A model generated the notes under the pieces. It saw only the letters and a list, made by a program, of their open reading frames with translations, was not told where the DNA came from and made no database searches. Of a DNA stretch of 64,000 bases, positions 19,626-29,036 are shown piece by piece. Position numbers and translations under genes: made by a program. The stretch covers positions 62,001 through 126,000 of the forward strand of contig CAVYQF010000034.1 in NCBI GenBank assembly GCA_963770545.1, in the 5' to 3' direction. The number at the start of each line of letters is the position of its first letter. The first letter of the stretch is position 1. This DNA comes from RYN-230 sp963770545. GTDB taxonomy: Bacteria > Actinomycetota > Actinomycetes > Streptosporangiales > Streptosporangiaceae.

Positions 19626-20859
19626 GTGAGGGTAGTGCGGCTCGCGAACTATGTGGCGCCGGCGTCCGGGGGTCTGCGGACCTCGTTGCGTGAACTCGGC
19701 GCGGGGTACCTGGCCGCCGGGCACGACCCGGTGCTCGTCATCCCCGGCGCCCGGCCGGGACGGCAGCTGACCGAGCAGGGACTGGTCGTGACCGTGCCCG
19801 GATGGCGGGTGCCGGCCACCGGCGGGTACCGGGCCATCCTGGCCCGCCGGTCCCTGGGGCGGCTGCTCGGGCAGCTGCAGCCCGACCGGCTCGAGGTGTC
19901 CGACCGCACCACGCTGCGCTGGACCGGCGCGTGGGCCCGGGCCCGCGGGGTCCGGTCGATAATGGTGTCGCACGACAGCCTGGCCGGGCTGATGACGATG
20001 TTCAGCCCCCCGGGCGTGCCCGCGGCCTGGCTGGCCGACCAGTTCAACCGCAGCACGGCCCGCTCCTACGACGTGGTGGTGTGCACCACCGCCTGGGCTG
20101 CCGCCGAGTTCCGCCGGCTGGGCGTGCCCAACCTGCTCCAGGTGCCGCTCGGCGTGGACCTGGCCTGCTTTCACCCCAGCCGCCGGGATGAGAGCCTGCG
20201 GTCCCGGCTCGCGCCGGGCGGCGAGGCCCTGCTCGTGCACTGCAGCCGGCTGTCGCCGGAAAAACGGCCCCAGCGCGCCCTGGGCGCGCTGGCCGAATTG
20301 CGCCGCCGCGGCCTGCCCGCCGTCCTCGTGGTCGCCGGGGACGGACCGCAGCGCCGGTCGTTGCAGGCCCAGGCGCGGGGCTCGCCGGTCCGGTTCTTGC
20401 GGCACATCTCCGATCGCGGGGTGCTGGCCCGGCTGCTCGCGACGGCCGACGTGGTGATCGCCCCCGGGCCCGTGGAGACGTTTGGCCTCTCGGCCCTGGA
20501 GGCGCTGGCCAGTGGTACGCCCGTCGTGGTCAGCAGCCGGAGTGCCCTGCCTGACATCGTCGGGCCAGGCCGGCCTGACCACGGAGGATGATGACGCGTC
20601 GTGCGCCGACGCCATCGCGTCCCTGCTGGAACGGGACGTGGCCGGACGCCGGCGGCTGGCCCGGCAGCAGGCCGAGCGGTACGGCTGGCCCGCCGCGGTC
20701 CGCGGCTTCCTGGTCGCGCACGGCCTGGAGCCTGGGCCTGCCCTTCCCGGAGGTGGCCTCCCGGCGGGCCTTCCGGGGGGTGGCCTTCCCGGGGTAGCTG
20801 CGGCCGGCGCCGGGGGGCTCAGCGCGGGGTCCCGCGGCCGGGGCGGCAGCTCGCCATGA
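19626..20859 (+). pseudogene. GT4-family glycosyltransferase, frameshifted near 20571
   Basis: A GT-B fold glycosyltransferase. The N-terminal ASGGLRTSLRELG, the HCSRLSPEKRPQRAL stretch and the donor-binding PVETFGLSALEALASGTPVV (E-x7-E) identify family 4. The frame ends just after SALPDIVG. The expected continuation (AGLTTEDDDASCADAIASLL, then AERYGWPAAVRGFLVAHGLE) lies in the next frame and stops at 20859. One extra C in GGGCCAGG near 20571 explains this. The C-terminal tail is a Gly/Leu/Pro repeat. The repaired stop overlaps the following ATG by 4 bp. It may be a sequence error rather than decay. Confidence 0.82.
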
Positions 20860-21716
20860 CCAAGCCAACTGACGCCGGTCTCCAGGTGGCCGAGGAGACC
20901 CCGGTGATGCGTTTCGCGGCGCTGGGTGACTCGGTCACGCTGGGCATCGGGGACCAGATGCCCCAGGGTGGCTGGCGCGGCTGGGCGGCCCTGCTGGCCG
21001 GTTCGCTGGCCCCTCCGGATCAGGTGGAACTCTGCAACCTGGCCCGCAGCGGCGCGCTGGTCCGGGACGTGGCCAGTGAGCAGCTGCCCCCGGCGCTCTC
21101 GGTGCGCCCGGCGCTGGCCTCGGTGCTGGTTGGCGTCAACGACACATTGCGCGGGAAGTTCGACCCGGCCGCGATCGCCGCAGACCTGGAGAACACCGTC
21201 GCCGCACTGCAGCACGCCGGGACAGTGGTCCTCACGGCGAGCTTGCCCGACCCCGGGTTGCTGCTCCGGATCCCGGCCTCGATCCGCCGCCCGCTGGCCC
21301 GCCGGGCCCACCAGATCAACGCGGTCCTCGGCCAGCTTGCAGTGCGCTACGACCTGGTTCACGTTGACCTCGCGGCGCGCCCGGAGATCTACGACAAGCG
21401 GATGTGGGGCGTGGACCGGCTGCACCCCAGCGAGCGCGGGCACCGGATGCTGGCCCGGATGTTCGCTGAGCGGCTGGCGGAGCGGGGCATGCCGCCGCTG
21501 GCCCCGCCCGACCCCGAGCCGGCCAACCCCGAGCCGAGTGCCTGGCGCCAGGCCCACTGGATGGCCACCAAAGGCACCGGCTGGATGGTCAGGCGATCCC
21601 GGGACCTGCTGCCGGGGCTGCTCCAGCTGGCCCTGGCCGAGTGGTGGCACGACCGGCACGGGCCCCCGGCCGGCCCCGAGGCAGACCGTCGATCCCGAAC
21701 CGGGCCAGGGACGTGA
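20856..21716 (+). CDS. SGNH/GDSL hydrolase (second of two)
   Basis: A 286-residue SGNH hydrolase related to the one at 18648. Block I is ALGDSVTLGIGD, block III is LVGVNDTLRG, and block V is WGVDRLHPSERGH. A C-terminal extension of about 60 residues (from EPSAWRQAHWMATKG) is helical and may pack on a membrane. The ATG at 20856 overlaps the repaired glycosyltransferase stop. The desaturase begins 6 bp after its end, so this is an operon. Confidence 0.85.
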   Translation: MTKPTDAGLQVAEETPVMRFAALGDSVTLGIGDQMPQGGWRGWAALLAGSLAPPDQVELCNLARSGALVRDVASEQLPPALSVRPALASVLVGVNDTLRGKFDPAAIAADLENTVAALQHAGTVVLTASLPDPGLLLRIPASIRRPLARRAHQINAVLGQLAVRYDLVHVDLAARPEIYDKRMWGVDRLHPSERGHRMLARMFAERLAERGMPPLAPPDPEPANPEPSAWRQAHWMATKGTGWMVRRSRDLLPGLLQLALAEWWHDRHGPPAGPEADRRSRTGPGT

Positions 21717-21721
21717 CTGAT

Positions 21722-22752
21722 ATGAGCGATCCAGGGGTTCCGCCGTCAGGCACGCTGGTCCGGGCAGCCGGTCCCGCGCGTCCGGATTTCGCGGAACTGC
21801 GCCGCCGGATCCGGCAGGAAGGCCTGATGGACCGGCGGCCGCGCTACTACACCATCAAGATCGCTGTCCTGGCGGTCCTGCTCGCGGGGGGATGGGCCGC
21901 CTTCGCCGTAGTGGGCGACTCCTGGTTTCAGCTGGTGGTCGCGGTCTACCTCGCGGCGGTCTTCGGCCAGATCGGCTTCCTCGGCCACGAGGCCGGGCAC
22001 CGGCAGATCTTCCGTTCCCGCCGGGCCAACAACATGGTCGGCCTGGTGCACGGCAACCTGCTGATCGGCCTGAGCTTCGGGTGGTGGACCGGGAAGCACA
22101 ACCGGCACCACGCGTACCCCAACCAGGCGGGCCAGGATCCCGATATCGCTGTCGGGGCGATCGCCTTCACCGCCGGCCAGGCCCGTGGGCGCCGGGGAGC
22201 AGCCCGGGTACTGGCCCGGTATCAGGCGTACCTGTTCTTCCCCATGCTGCTGCTCGAGGCGGTGAGCATGCACGCGATCAGCGTGCGGGCGGTGCTGAAC
22301 GGCCCGGTCCGCCGCCGGTGGCTGGAAGGCCTCCTGCTCTTCGCGCACTGCGCTGGCTACCTGGCCGCGGTCTTCCTCGTCCTGTCCTGGCCCGGGCCCT
22401 CGCCTTCATCGCCATCCAGCAGGGACTTTTCGGCCTGTATCTGGGCTGCGCGTTCGCCCCCAACCACAAGGGCATGCCGGTGCTGAGTGAGGAGGACAGC
22501 CTGGACTTCCTGCGCCAGCAGGTGCTCACCTCGCGCAATGTCAGCGGCGGCCGCCTGACCGAGACCATGCTCGGCGGCCTCAACTACCAGATCGAGCACC
22601 ACCTGTTCCCGGCCATGCCCCGCCCGGCGCTTCGGCGCTGCCGGACGGTGGTGCGGGCCTTCTGCGCCCAGGCTGGCCTGCTCTACTGCGAGAAGGGCCT
22701 GGTCAGCTCCTACTCTGAGGTACTGCGTCATCTTCATGCGGCGGGGCGATGA
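21722..22752 (+). pseudogene. Membrane fatty acid desaturase, frameshifted near 22390
   Basis: An acyl-lipid or acyl-CoA desaturase. The three His boxes are HEAGH, HNRHHAYPN and QIEHHLFPAMPR. The first two boxes and four membrane helices are in the starting frame. After VFLVLSW the frame is lost, and the third box (from ALAFIAIQQGLFGLYLG) is read one base earlier, which fits a one-base deletion in the run TGGCCCGGGCCC. The joined protein is about 343 residues, normal for the family. As sequenced it would lack box three and be dead. A sequence error is possible. Confidence 0.82.
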
Positions 22753-23275
22753 GCATGGGCGGATCGGCGGGAGCTTCCGGACGCTTAGGCCCGGCATCGC
22801 GGAAGACCAGCCAGCGCAGGGCGGAGTACACGTACACGCATTCGCACCCGGCCGCGGTGAGCCGGGCCAGCCGGTAATCCAGCCCCAGGGCGGCCAGCCC
22901 GGTGCTCACGCCCAGGATCAGGGCCAGGAAGTTCACCGCCACCACGGCGGCGTAGACGGCCAGCTGCGGACCGACCGCGCCATGCGAGCGGAAGTTCAGC
23001 GCCCGGTTAAGCCAGTAGCCCAGCCCGGAGGCGAGCACGTAAGCCGCCGTGATAGCCACCGGCAGCGGCCACCTCAGCCCGCCGTGGAACGCGGTGAGCA
23101 GGGCGAGGTCCACCGTGAAGGTGACCGAGCTGATCATCGCGTAGCCAAGCAGGCGCGCTGACACCAGCCGGCCCAGGCCCAGCGGGAGCCGGCTGGTAAC
23201 GGCCGCCATCATGGCGGTGAACTGGGCTCCCCGTGCCTGGGTCGGCTGCTCCTGCCGCGTCGCAGACATGAGCAT
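22703..23275 (-). CDS. GtrA-like membrane protein
   Basis: A 190-residue protein with four membrane helices of the GtrA family (VTFTVDLALLTAF, AYVLASGLGYWLNRALNFRS). These proteins are thought to help flip or present lipid-linked sugars (for example polyprenyl-phosphate sugars) to glycosyltransferases. Location next to a glycosyltransferase and lipid genes fits this. It is convergent with the desaturase and overlaps its 3' end by 50 bp. Confidence 0.82.
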   Translation of the reverse strand: MLMSATRQEQPTQARGAQFTAMMAAVTSRLPLGLGRLVSARLLGYAMISSVTFTVDLALLTAFHGGLRWPLPVAITAAYVLASGLGYWLNRALNFRSHGAVGPQLAVYAAVVAVNFLALILGVSTGLAALGLDYRLARLTAAGCECVYVYSALRWLVFRDAGPKRPEAPADPPMLIAPPHEDDAVPQSRS

Positions 23276-23321
23276 CAGCCTGTCAACCCCGGGTGACAGC
23301 TAGTTGACCTCAGCTCGGCCA

Positions 23322-23342
23322 GCCGGCCAATTACTGGCCGGC
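23322..23342 (-). terminator. Hairpin downstream of glyA
   Basis: A perfect 8-bp stem (GCCGGCCA and TGGCCGGC) with a 5-nt AT loop lies 29 bp after the glyA stop. No T-run follows. It probably ends or stabilises the glyA transcript. Confidence 0.5.
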
Positions 23343-23370
23343 GGCGCAGAAAACCTCACCTGCCGGCTGC

Positions 23371-24825
23371 TCAGCCGAGATCGACCGAGGGGTAGAGCGG
23401 GAACGCCTCGAGCAGTTCGGCCGCCTGCTTGGCCACCCGCTCGGCCACCGCATCGTCCAGCACGCAGGCCGCCTTCGACGGCGCGCCGCTGGACGTGGTC
23501 CCCGGCCGGGCCTGGCTCAGCACCTCGTGGATCAGGCGGGCGATCACGTCCATCTCCGCGGTGCCCAGCCCGCGGGTGGTCAGCGCCGGGGTGCCGATCC
23601 GGATCCCGGAGGTGTACCAGGCGCCGTTCGGGTCCCGCGGGATCGCGTTCCGGTTGGTCACGATGCCCGCGTTCAGCAGGGCCTGCTCGGCCTGCCGCCC
23701 GGTCAGCCCGTAGCCGCCGACGTCGATGAGCGCCAGGTGGTTGTCGGTGCCGCCGGTGACCAGCCGGGCCCCGCGGCTGATCAGCCCGTCCGACAGGGCA
23801 TTGGCGTTAGCCACGATGCGCTGGGCGTACTCGCGGAAGCTCGGCTGGCGGGCCTCGGCCAGCGCCACCGCCTTGGCCGCCATCACGTTCGGCAGCGGGC
23901 CGCCGAGTACCAGCGGGCAGCCCCGGTCCACCGCCTCGGCCAGCTCAGGCTGGCACAGCACCATGCCGCCCCGCGGTCCGCGCAGCGATTTGTGCGTGGT
24001 CGTGGTGACGATGTCCGCGTGCGGGACCGGGTCGAAGTCGCCGGTGAACACCTTGCCCGCGACCAGCCCGGCGAAGTGCGCCATGTCCACCATGAACGTC
24101 GCGCCGACCTCGTCCGCGATCTCGCGCAGCGCCGCGAAGTTGACCCGCCGCGGGTAGGCTGAGTAGCCGGCCACCAGCACCAGCGGCCGGAACTCGCGCG
24201 CGGTCTCGCGCACCACGGCGTAATCGATCAGGCCGGTGGCCGGGTCGGTGCCGTACGAGCGCTGCTCGAACATCTTCCCGGAGATGTTCGGCCGGAAGCC
24301 GTGCGTCAGGTGCCCCCCGGCGTCCAGGGACATGCCGAGCATCCGCTGATTACCGAGCTCGTGGCGCAGCCGCGACCAGTCTTCTTCGCTCAGGTCGTTG
24401 ACCTGCCGGGCACCCGCCCGTTCCAGCGCCGGCGCCTCGATCCGGCGGGCCAGGATCGCCCAGTAGGCGACCAGGTTGGCGTCGATGCCCGAGTGGGGCT
24501 GCAGGTAGGCGTGCGGCGCGCCGAACAGCTCGCGGGCGTGCTCCGCGCCGATGGTCTCGATCGTGTCCACCTGGGCGCAGCCCGCGTAGAACCGGCGCCC
24601 GATGGTCCCCTCGGCGTACTTGTCGCTCAGCCAGTTGCCCATGGCCAGCAGCACCGCGGGCGAGGCGTAGTTCTCACTGGCGATGAGCTTGAGCGAGGCT
24701 CGCTGGCTGGCCAGTTCGGCGGCGATCGCGTCGGCCACTCCGGGCTCGACGCTGCGGACCACGTCCAGCGCGTTGCGGAAGGCGGAGGACTCGGTGCTCG
24801 GTGACGACGTGCTCGGTGACGACAT
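23371..24825 (-). CDS. glyA: Serine hydroxymethyltransferase
   Basis: PLP enzyme that interconverts serine and glycine and charges tetrahydrofolate with a one-carbon unit. The product is 484 residues. Seen are LKLIASENYASPAVL (N-terminal signature), VDMAHFAGLVAG, and the PLP-lysine segment TTTTHKSLRGPRGG. It belongs to the longer actinobacterial form with an insert around YWAILARRIEAPALERAG. The ATG at 24825 is chosen because GGAGG lies 6 bp upstream. The reading frame continues upstream only because a riboswitch occupies that stretch. Confidence 0.95.
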   Translation of the reverse strand: MSSPSTSSPSTESSAFRNALDVVRSVEPGVADAIAAELASQRASLKLIASENYASPAVLLAMGNWLSDKYAEGTIGRRFYAGCAQVDTIETIGAEHARELFGAPHAYLQPHSGIDANLVAYWAILARRIEAPALERAGARQVNDLSEEDWSRLRHELGNQRMLGMSLDAGGHLTHGFRPNISGKMFEQRSYGTDPATGLIDYAVVRETAREFRPLVLVAGYSAYPRRVNFAALREIADEVGATFMVDMAHFAGLVAGKVFTGDFDPVPHADIVTTTTHKSLRGPRGGMVLCQPELAEAVDRGCPLVLGGPLPNVMAAKAVALAEARQPSFREYAQRIVANANALSDGLISRGARLVTGGTDNHLALIDVGGYGLTGRQAEQALLNAGIVTNRNAIPRDPNGAWYTSGIRIGTPALTTRGLGTAEMDVIARLIHEVLSQARPGTTSSGAPSKAACVLDDAVAERVAKQAAELLEAFPLYPSVDLG

Positions 24826-24847
24826 GGAAACCTCCAGAGTGCTCACG

Positions 24848-24932
24848 GAGACGCCCAGGCGCCCGGCCTGCGTCCGATGACGGGGCCGCTCCCCGATGGT
24901 TGCCCATCCCAGCGCGCCAGTCACGGCCCGTC
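24848..24932 (-). ncRNA. ZTP (pfl) riboswitch upstream of glyA
   Basis: On the minus strand the leader contains, in order, GGGCCGTGACTGGCG (24929-24915), CATCGGGGAGCGGCC (24898-24884) and CCGGGCGCCTGGGCG (24866-24852). These match the conserved blocks of the pfl motif, which senses ZTP/ZMP and turns on one-carbon and purine genes; glyA is a classic target. The last block lies about 27 bp before the glyA start, so control of translation or of early termination is possible. Confidence 0.85.
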
Positions 24933-24987
24933 CGCAGCTTACCGGGACAGGGATGACGCTGTCAGCGGTCGCCCGTACCGTAGGACC

Positions 24988-25812
24988 GTGACCACCGTTT
25001 ATCTGCCCGACCAGCTCAGCCCCGCGATCGTCCGGCCCCGCCCGCACGTGGAGGCGGTTCTCGCGCAGAGCCTGCGCGAGATGGGCCCACGCGGCCGCGC
25101 CGCCCTGGCCTGGCAGTGGGCGCTGACTGGGACCCGTCCGTCGCCGGTGACCCTGTCCCTGGCCCCCGGCCGCCCGCCGTCACGGGAGGAGATCCTGGCC
25201 GAGGCCGGGGCGGAGCCGGAGGGCTCCACGGCCCCGCCCGGCGTGCCAGCTGACTTCCGCGACCAGTTCCGCGAGACCCGGGCGGTCCTGGCCTGGCTCG
25301 CCGGGGGCAGCGACGAGATCCCGGTGCACGCGGACAACCGCGGCCGCTTCATCGGGGCCCGCGGCGACTACGTGCGCACCGACGACGAGATGCGCCAGCT
25401 GCGTGACCTCACGCGGGACGCGCTGCACCATGATGACCTGCCCGATCCCATGTCCGCCTCGGACGCCCGGCATCCGTGGCGCTGGGAGGCGGGCTGGATG
25501 AACGCGGCCTGGCTGCGCGGCGTCCGGGACCTCCTCGACTGGGTCCTGGGCGAATCCCCGGCGGCGCCGCTATGCGGGCAATCGGTCGGCCTGCCGAGCA
25601 CCTCGCACCTGCACCATGAGGACGCGGCGGCCAACCTGGTCGTGTTGCAGGGCCGTCCCGGCGGTGTCCCGGTCGACCCGGACCGGTACCCGCCCCCGCA
25701 GTACGGCGAGGGCATCCAGGCGGCAATCCGCTGGCTGCGCGGCGAGACCGCGGCCTCCCCGGTGGACGCCGGTGGGCGCGGCCCGTACCTGTATTCGACC
25801 GATCGCCGCTGA
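24988..25812 (+). CDS. Hypothetical protein
   Basis: A 274-residue soluble protein without a family I can name. Features are an Ala/Arg-rich N-terminus, a HADNRGRFIGARGDYVR stretch, several Trp-rich motifs (HPWRWEAGWMNAAWLRG), and a C-terminal PPPQYGEGIQAAIRWLRG. The GTG at 24988 is taken as start, 163 bp from the divergent glyA ATG, so the two share a promoter region that includes the riboswitch. No link to glycine metabolism can be shown. Confidence 0.6.
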   Translation: MTTVYLPDQLSPAIVRPRPHVEAVLAQSLREMGPRGRAALAWQWALTGTRPSPVTLSLAPGRPPSREEILAEAGAEPEGSTAPPGVPADFRDQFRETRAVLAWLAGGSDEIPVHADNRGRFIGARGDYVRTDDEMRQLRDLTRDALHHDDLPDPMSASDARHPWRWEAGWMNAAWLRGVRDLLDWVLGESPAAPLCGQSVGLPSTSHLHHEDAAANLVVLQGRPGGVPVDPDRYPPPQYGEGIQAAIRWLRGETAASPVDAGGRGPYLYSTDRR

Positions 25813-25813
25813 A

Positions 25814-25895
25814 GCCAGCCCCTGACAGCCAGCCAGCCGTGACAGGCCAGCCGTGACAGGCCAGCCCCTGACAGCCAGACCCTGGCACCCAGCCC
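25814..25895. repeat. Short tandem repeats (GACAGCCAGCC / GACAGGCCAGCC)
   Basis: About seven degenerate 11-15 bp units fill the gap between the hypothetical gene and the OsmC gene. No other element is seen there except the OsmC ribosome site (GAGAGGGAGA). Confidence 0.7.
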
Positions 25896-25915
25896 CAACA
25901 GAGAGGGAGACGCCC

Positions 25916-26428
25916 GTGGACAGCGACGCGCTGCGCGCCGTGCAGGAGCCGCTCAAGGACGCCTACCGCCAGGATCCGCTGCAGGCGGTGATCACCCTGC
26001 GCGCTCGCGGTGAGCTGGGCGACGAGGGCATCAGCTGCTCGGTGGACACCGGCCGCGCCCTGGCCGTGGCGGGGCTGCATCCGGCCTCGGGCGGCGATGG
26101 GTCGCTGCTCTGTTCCGGCGACATGCTGCTGGAGGCGCTCGTCGCCTGCGCGGGGGTGACGCTCCGGGCGGTGGCCACGTCGCTCGGCATACCGATCAAT
26201 GGCGGGACCGTACATGCCGAGGGCGACCTGGACTTCCGGGGGACGCTCGCGGTGGACCGGGAGGCGCCGGTCGGGTTCACGTCCATCCAGCTCAGCTTCG
26301 AGCTCGACACCGAGGCCAGCGAGGAGCAGATCGCGACGCTGCTCCGGCTGACCGAGCGTTATTGCGTCGTCTACCAGACCCTCGCCCACCCCATCCCGGT
26401 GAGCGCGTCAGCCGGCGTCACCCGGTAA
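25916..26428 (+). CDS. OsmC-like peroxiredoxin-type protein
   Basis: A 170-residue protein of the OsmC/Ohr superfamily. Family features are the central CSGDMLLEALVACAGVTL helix with a conserved Cys, and the segment GGTVHAEGDLDFRG. The second redox Cys is near YCVVYQTLAHPIPV. The superfamily reduces organic hydroperoxides, but this subgroup is poorly defined. The GTG at 25916 follows GGGAGA. Its end overlaps the convergent LysR gene by 21 bp. Confidence 0.75.
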   Translation: MDSDALRAVQEPLKDAYRQDPLQAVITLRARGELGDEGISCSVDTGRALAVAGLHPASGGDGSLLCSGDMLLEALVACAGVTLRAVATSLGIPINGGTVHAEGDLDFRGTLAVDREAPVGFTSIQLSFELDTEASEEQIATLLRLTERYCVVYQTLAHPIPVSASAGVTR

Positions 26429-27301
26429 GCCAGCCGCGAGCAGGCCGAGCAGTGCCTCCACGGCCCCCGTGGGCGGCAGGCCCGCCGCCACGACCGCGCT
26501 CAGGTCGCGGTGCGGCGGCGGCGTGATCGGGACCGCACCGACGTGCCCGCCCGCGGCCCGGATGGCCGTGGGCGGCAGCACCGTGAGGCCCAGGCCCTGC
26601 TGCACGGATTCGACGAGGTACTGCATGTTCGCCACCTCGCAGACGATCCGGCGGGCGAGCCCGGCAGCCGCGCAGGCGGCGTCGATCTGGGCCCGCAGCG
26701 CCGAGTCGGCCCGGTATTCGACGAAGTCACGGTCGCGGAGCACCGGGTCGTCCAGCCGGATGCTGGTCCGCCGGACGAGCGGGTCGTTCTCCGGGACGGC
26801 CAGGACCAGGTAGTCCCGGCCCAGCGGGGTGCGGGTGAGCCTGGCCGGGTCGACGGGACCGTCGATGAACGCGATGTCGAGTTCGGTGTCGGCGGCCTCG
26901 CGGGCCAGGTCGGATGCTGCGCCGTGGCTCAGCCGGATGGTGACCCCGGGATGAGCACGGCGGAACCTGGCCAGCAACGCGGCCAGGTCCACCACGCCCA
27001 GGGTCTGTATCGCGCCCACCCGCAGCTGGCCGTGCAGCACGCCCCGCACGCCGGCCACGGCGTCGCGGCCCTCCTCCGCGGCGGCGAGGGCCCGGCGTGC
27101 CGCTGGCAGTAGCGCGCGGCCGGCCGGGGTCAGCGCCACCCGGCGGTTGTCCCGGACGAAGAGCGCTTCGCCCAGTTCCCGTTCCAGGGCGGCGATCGAT
27201 GAGCTCAGGCTGGACTGCACCACATGCACACGCGATGCGGCCCGGGTGAAGTGCCGCTCCTGCGCGACCGCGACGAAGTGCGCCAGCTGGCGAAGCTCCA
27301 T
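26408..27301 (-). CDS. LysR-family transcriptional regulator
   Basis: A 297-residue regulator with an N-terminal winged helix (ELRQLAHFVAVAQERHFTRAASRVHVVQSSLSSS; recognition helix about 29-48) and a periplasmic-binding-fold effector domain (about 90-290). It is divergent from the hemerythrin gene across 106 bp of relatively AT-rich DNA (27302-27407), the usual place for a LysR operator, so hemerythrin is the likeliest target. The effector is unknown. Confidence 0.9.
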   Translation of the reverse strand: MELRQLAHFVAVAQERHFTRAASRVHVVQSSLSSSIAALERELGEALFVRDNRRVALTPAGRALLPAARRALAAAEEGRDAVAGVRGVLHGQLRVGAIQTLGVVDLAALLARFRRAHPGVTIRLSHGAASDLAREAADTELDIAFIDGPVDPARLTRTPLGRDYLVLAVPENDPLVRRTSIRLDDPVLRDRDFVEYRADSALRAQIDAACAAAGLARRIVCEVANMQYLVESVQQGLGLTVLPPTAIRAAGGHVGAVPITPPPHRDLSAVVAAGLPPTGAVEALLGLLAAGLPGDAG

Positions 27302-27407
27302 AAATCGACCCTACCAATGGTGATCAGTGAATACATCTGTTGGGCAGATGGCCAGAGGCGCAGCACGGTGAGACGGACAACGAAATCCACCGGAACAGGT
27401 GATTCCA

Positions 27408-28019
27408 GTGACCGCACACACCACACCCAGCCCCACCGGGCCGCTCCTCGACACCCACGACATGGTTGTGATCCACCGCGCCTTCCGGCGCGAATCACGG
27501 TTGCTCGCGTCCCTGATCGCGGCCGTACCGGACGGCGACACGCGCCGGGGCAGGGTGCTCGCCGCGCACCTTCGCTGGTATCAGTGCGGGTTGCACAATC
27601 ATCATGCCGGCGAGGATGAATTGCTCTGGCCTGTGCTGCATGCCCGGGCTGACCTCGAGTCCGAGGTCGTGCTCCGGATGGAGGCCCAGCATGAGCGGGT
27701 CGCCGCGTCGCTCGACCAGGTGATGGCCTGCCTGCCGCCCTGGCAGGCGTCGGCCCGCACGCCCGAGCGGGATCACCTAGTGGCGGCGCTCACCGCGCAC
27801 CGGGCCGTGATGCTCGAGCACCTCGACGACGAGGAGGCGCACCTGCTGCCGGTCGCCGCGCGCTACCTCACCAGGCCGGAATGGGACGCCCAGGGTGAGC
27901 ACTTCGTGGCCAGCACGCCGAAGCGCCAGTTGCTCATCTTCCTGGGCGCCGTCCTGGAGGACGCCGACCCCAGCGAGCGGGCCAGCGTACTCACGGCGAT
28001 GCCGGTCCGGCCCGGATGA
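27408..28019 (+). CDS. Hemerythrin HHE domain protein
   Basis: A 203-residue four-helix protein with the HHE cation-binding pattern: DTHDMVVIHRAF, then GLHNHHAGEDELLW, then MEAQHERVAASL, then MLEHLDDEEAHLLP. These His and Glu/Asp residues form a non-haem di-iron site for O2, NO or redox sensing or iron repair. The GTG at 27408 is preferred; another GTG three codons upstream is possible. It is divergent from a LysR regulator. The 213-bp stretch after it (28020-28232) holds no recognisable element. Confidence 0.85.
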   Translation: MTAHTTPSPTGPLLDTHDMVVIHRAFRRESRLLASLIAAVPDGDTRRGRVLAAHLRWYQCGLHNHHAGEDELLWPVLHARADLESEVVLRMEAQHERVAASLDQVMACLPPWQASARTPERDHLVAALTAHRAVMLEHLDDEEAHLLPVAARYLTRPEWDAQGEHFVASTPKRQLLIFLGAVLEDADPSERASVLTAMPVRPG

Positions 28020-28232
28020 TCTGGCAAACCTTCGGGCGGCTCAGCTACGCGCGGCATACCAGGCGCGTGCGTGGGCGAGCGCCCAGCAGGGCCGCGAACG
28101 CGCTCTGACCCGGCCACCCTGGCCGGCTGGGCGGGACCTCGGGGACGGGCCGGGTCCGCGTTGAACTGCACCGCATCTGGCCACGTGTTGAGGGCAGCCG
28201 GAATCCTCCGGTGCGGGCGGCAGGGGCACATC

Positions 28233-29004
28233 GTGGAAGCACTGGCGGTCAGCGACCCCCGGCAGGTGGGGGTGTACCGGCTGCAGGCACGACTGGGCGC
28301 CGGCGGGATGGGGCAGGTGTTCCTGGGCTACTCACCGGGAGGCCGGGCCGTCGCGGTCAAGGTCATCCACCGCGAGCTGGCCGGTGATACGGAGTTCCGG
28401 GCCCGGTTCCGCCGGGAGGTCGCCGCGGCCAGCGTGGTCAACGGGGCCTACACCGCCCCGGTGATCGCAGCCGGGCCCGACGACGACCCGCCGTGGCTGG
28501 CGACCGTGTTCGTGCCCGGACCGTCGCTGGCCGAGGCGGTGCACATCGCCGGGCCTTTACCTCCTGCGTCAGTGTGGCGGCTGGCCGGCGGACTGGTCGA
28601 AGCGCTGCAGGCGGTCCACGCCTGCGGGCTCGTGCACCGGGACCTGAAGCCGGCCAACGTGCTGCTCGCCCTGGATGGCCCGCGGGTGATCGACTTCGGG
28701 ATCTCCCGCGCGCTGGAGAGGACCGCGATGACCTCCACCGGGATGATCGTGGGCACGCCCTCGTTCATGTCCCCGGAGCAAGCGGAAGGCCGGCGCGGGC
28801 GGGCCGGTGAACTCCGGCATCACGGTGGCCCGGGGGATCGTCTACGCGGGCGGCAACGACTACGTCGTGCGCGCGCTGCGGGCCAGCAACGGCGGTCCGG
28901 TGTGGCAGTTCGCCGCGGGCGGCCCGGTGGCATCCCAGATCGCCGTGGCGGGCCGGACCGCGTACGTCGGCAGCAACGACTTCCGCGTCTACGCCCTGCA
29001 GTGA
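28233..29004 (+). pseudogene. PQQ-propeller Ser/Thr kinase remnant with internal deletion
   Basis: The first about 187 residues are a Hanks-type kinase N-lobe and catalytic loop: G-loop LGAGGMGQVFLG, VAVKVI Lys, HRDLKPANVLL, VIDFGISRA (DFG), and the SPEQAEG end of the activation segment. The sequence then jumps near 28800 into the last two blades of a PQQ-like beta-propeller (GGPVNSGITVARGIVYAGGNDY, ending FRVYALQ) in another frame. Family members have over 600 residues, so the kinase C-lobe, the linker and most of the propeller are gone. The GTG at 28233 follows GCAGGGGC. Confidence 0.85.
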
Positions 29005-29036
29005 TCAGCGGGACTCAGCGTCCCCGCAGGTCCTCG

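Noticed and set aside
24826..25047. 74-codon N-terminal extension of serine hydroxymethyltransferase
   Set aside because: The stretch is the ZTP riboswitch leader; GGAGG before ATG 24825 sets the start.
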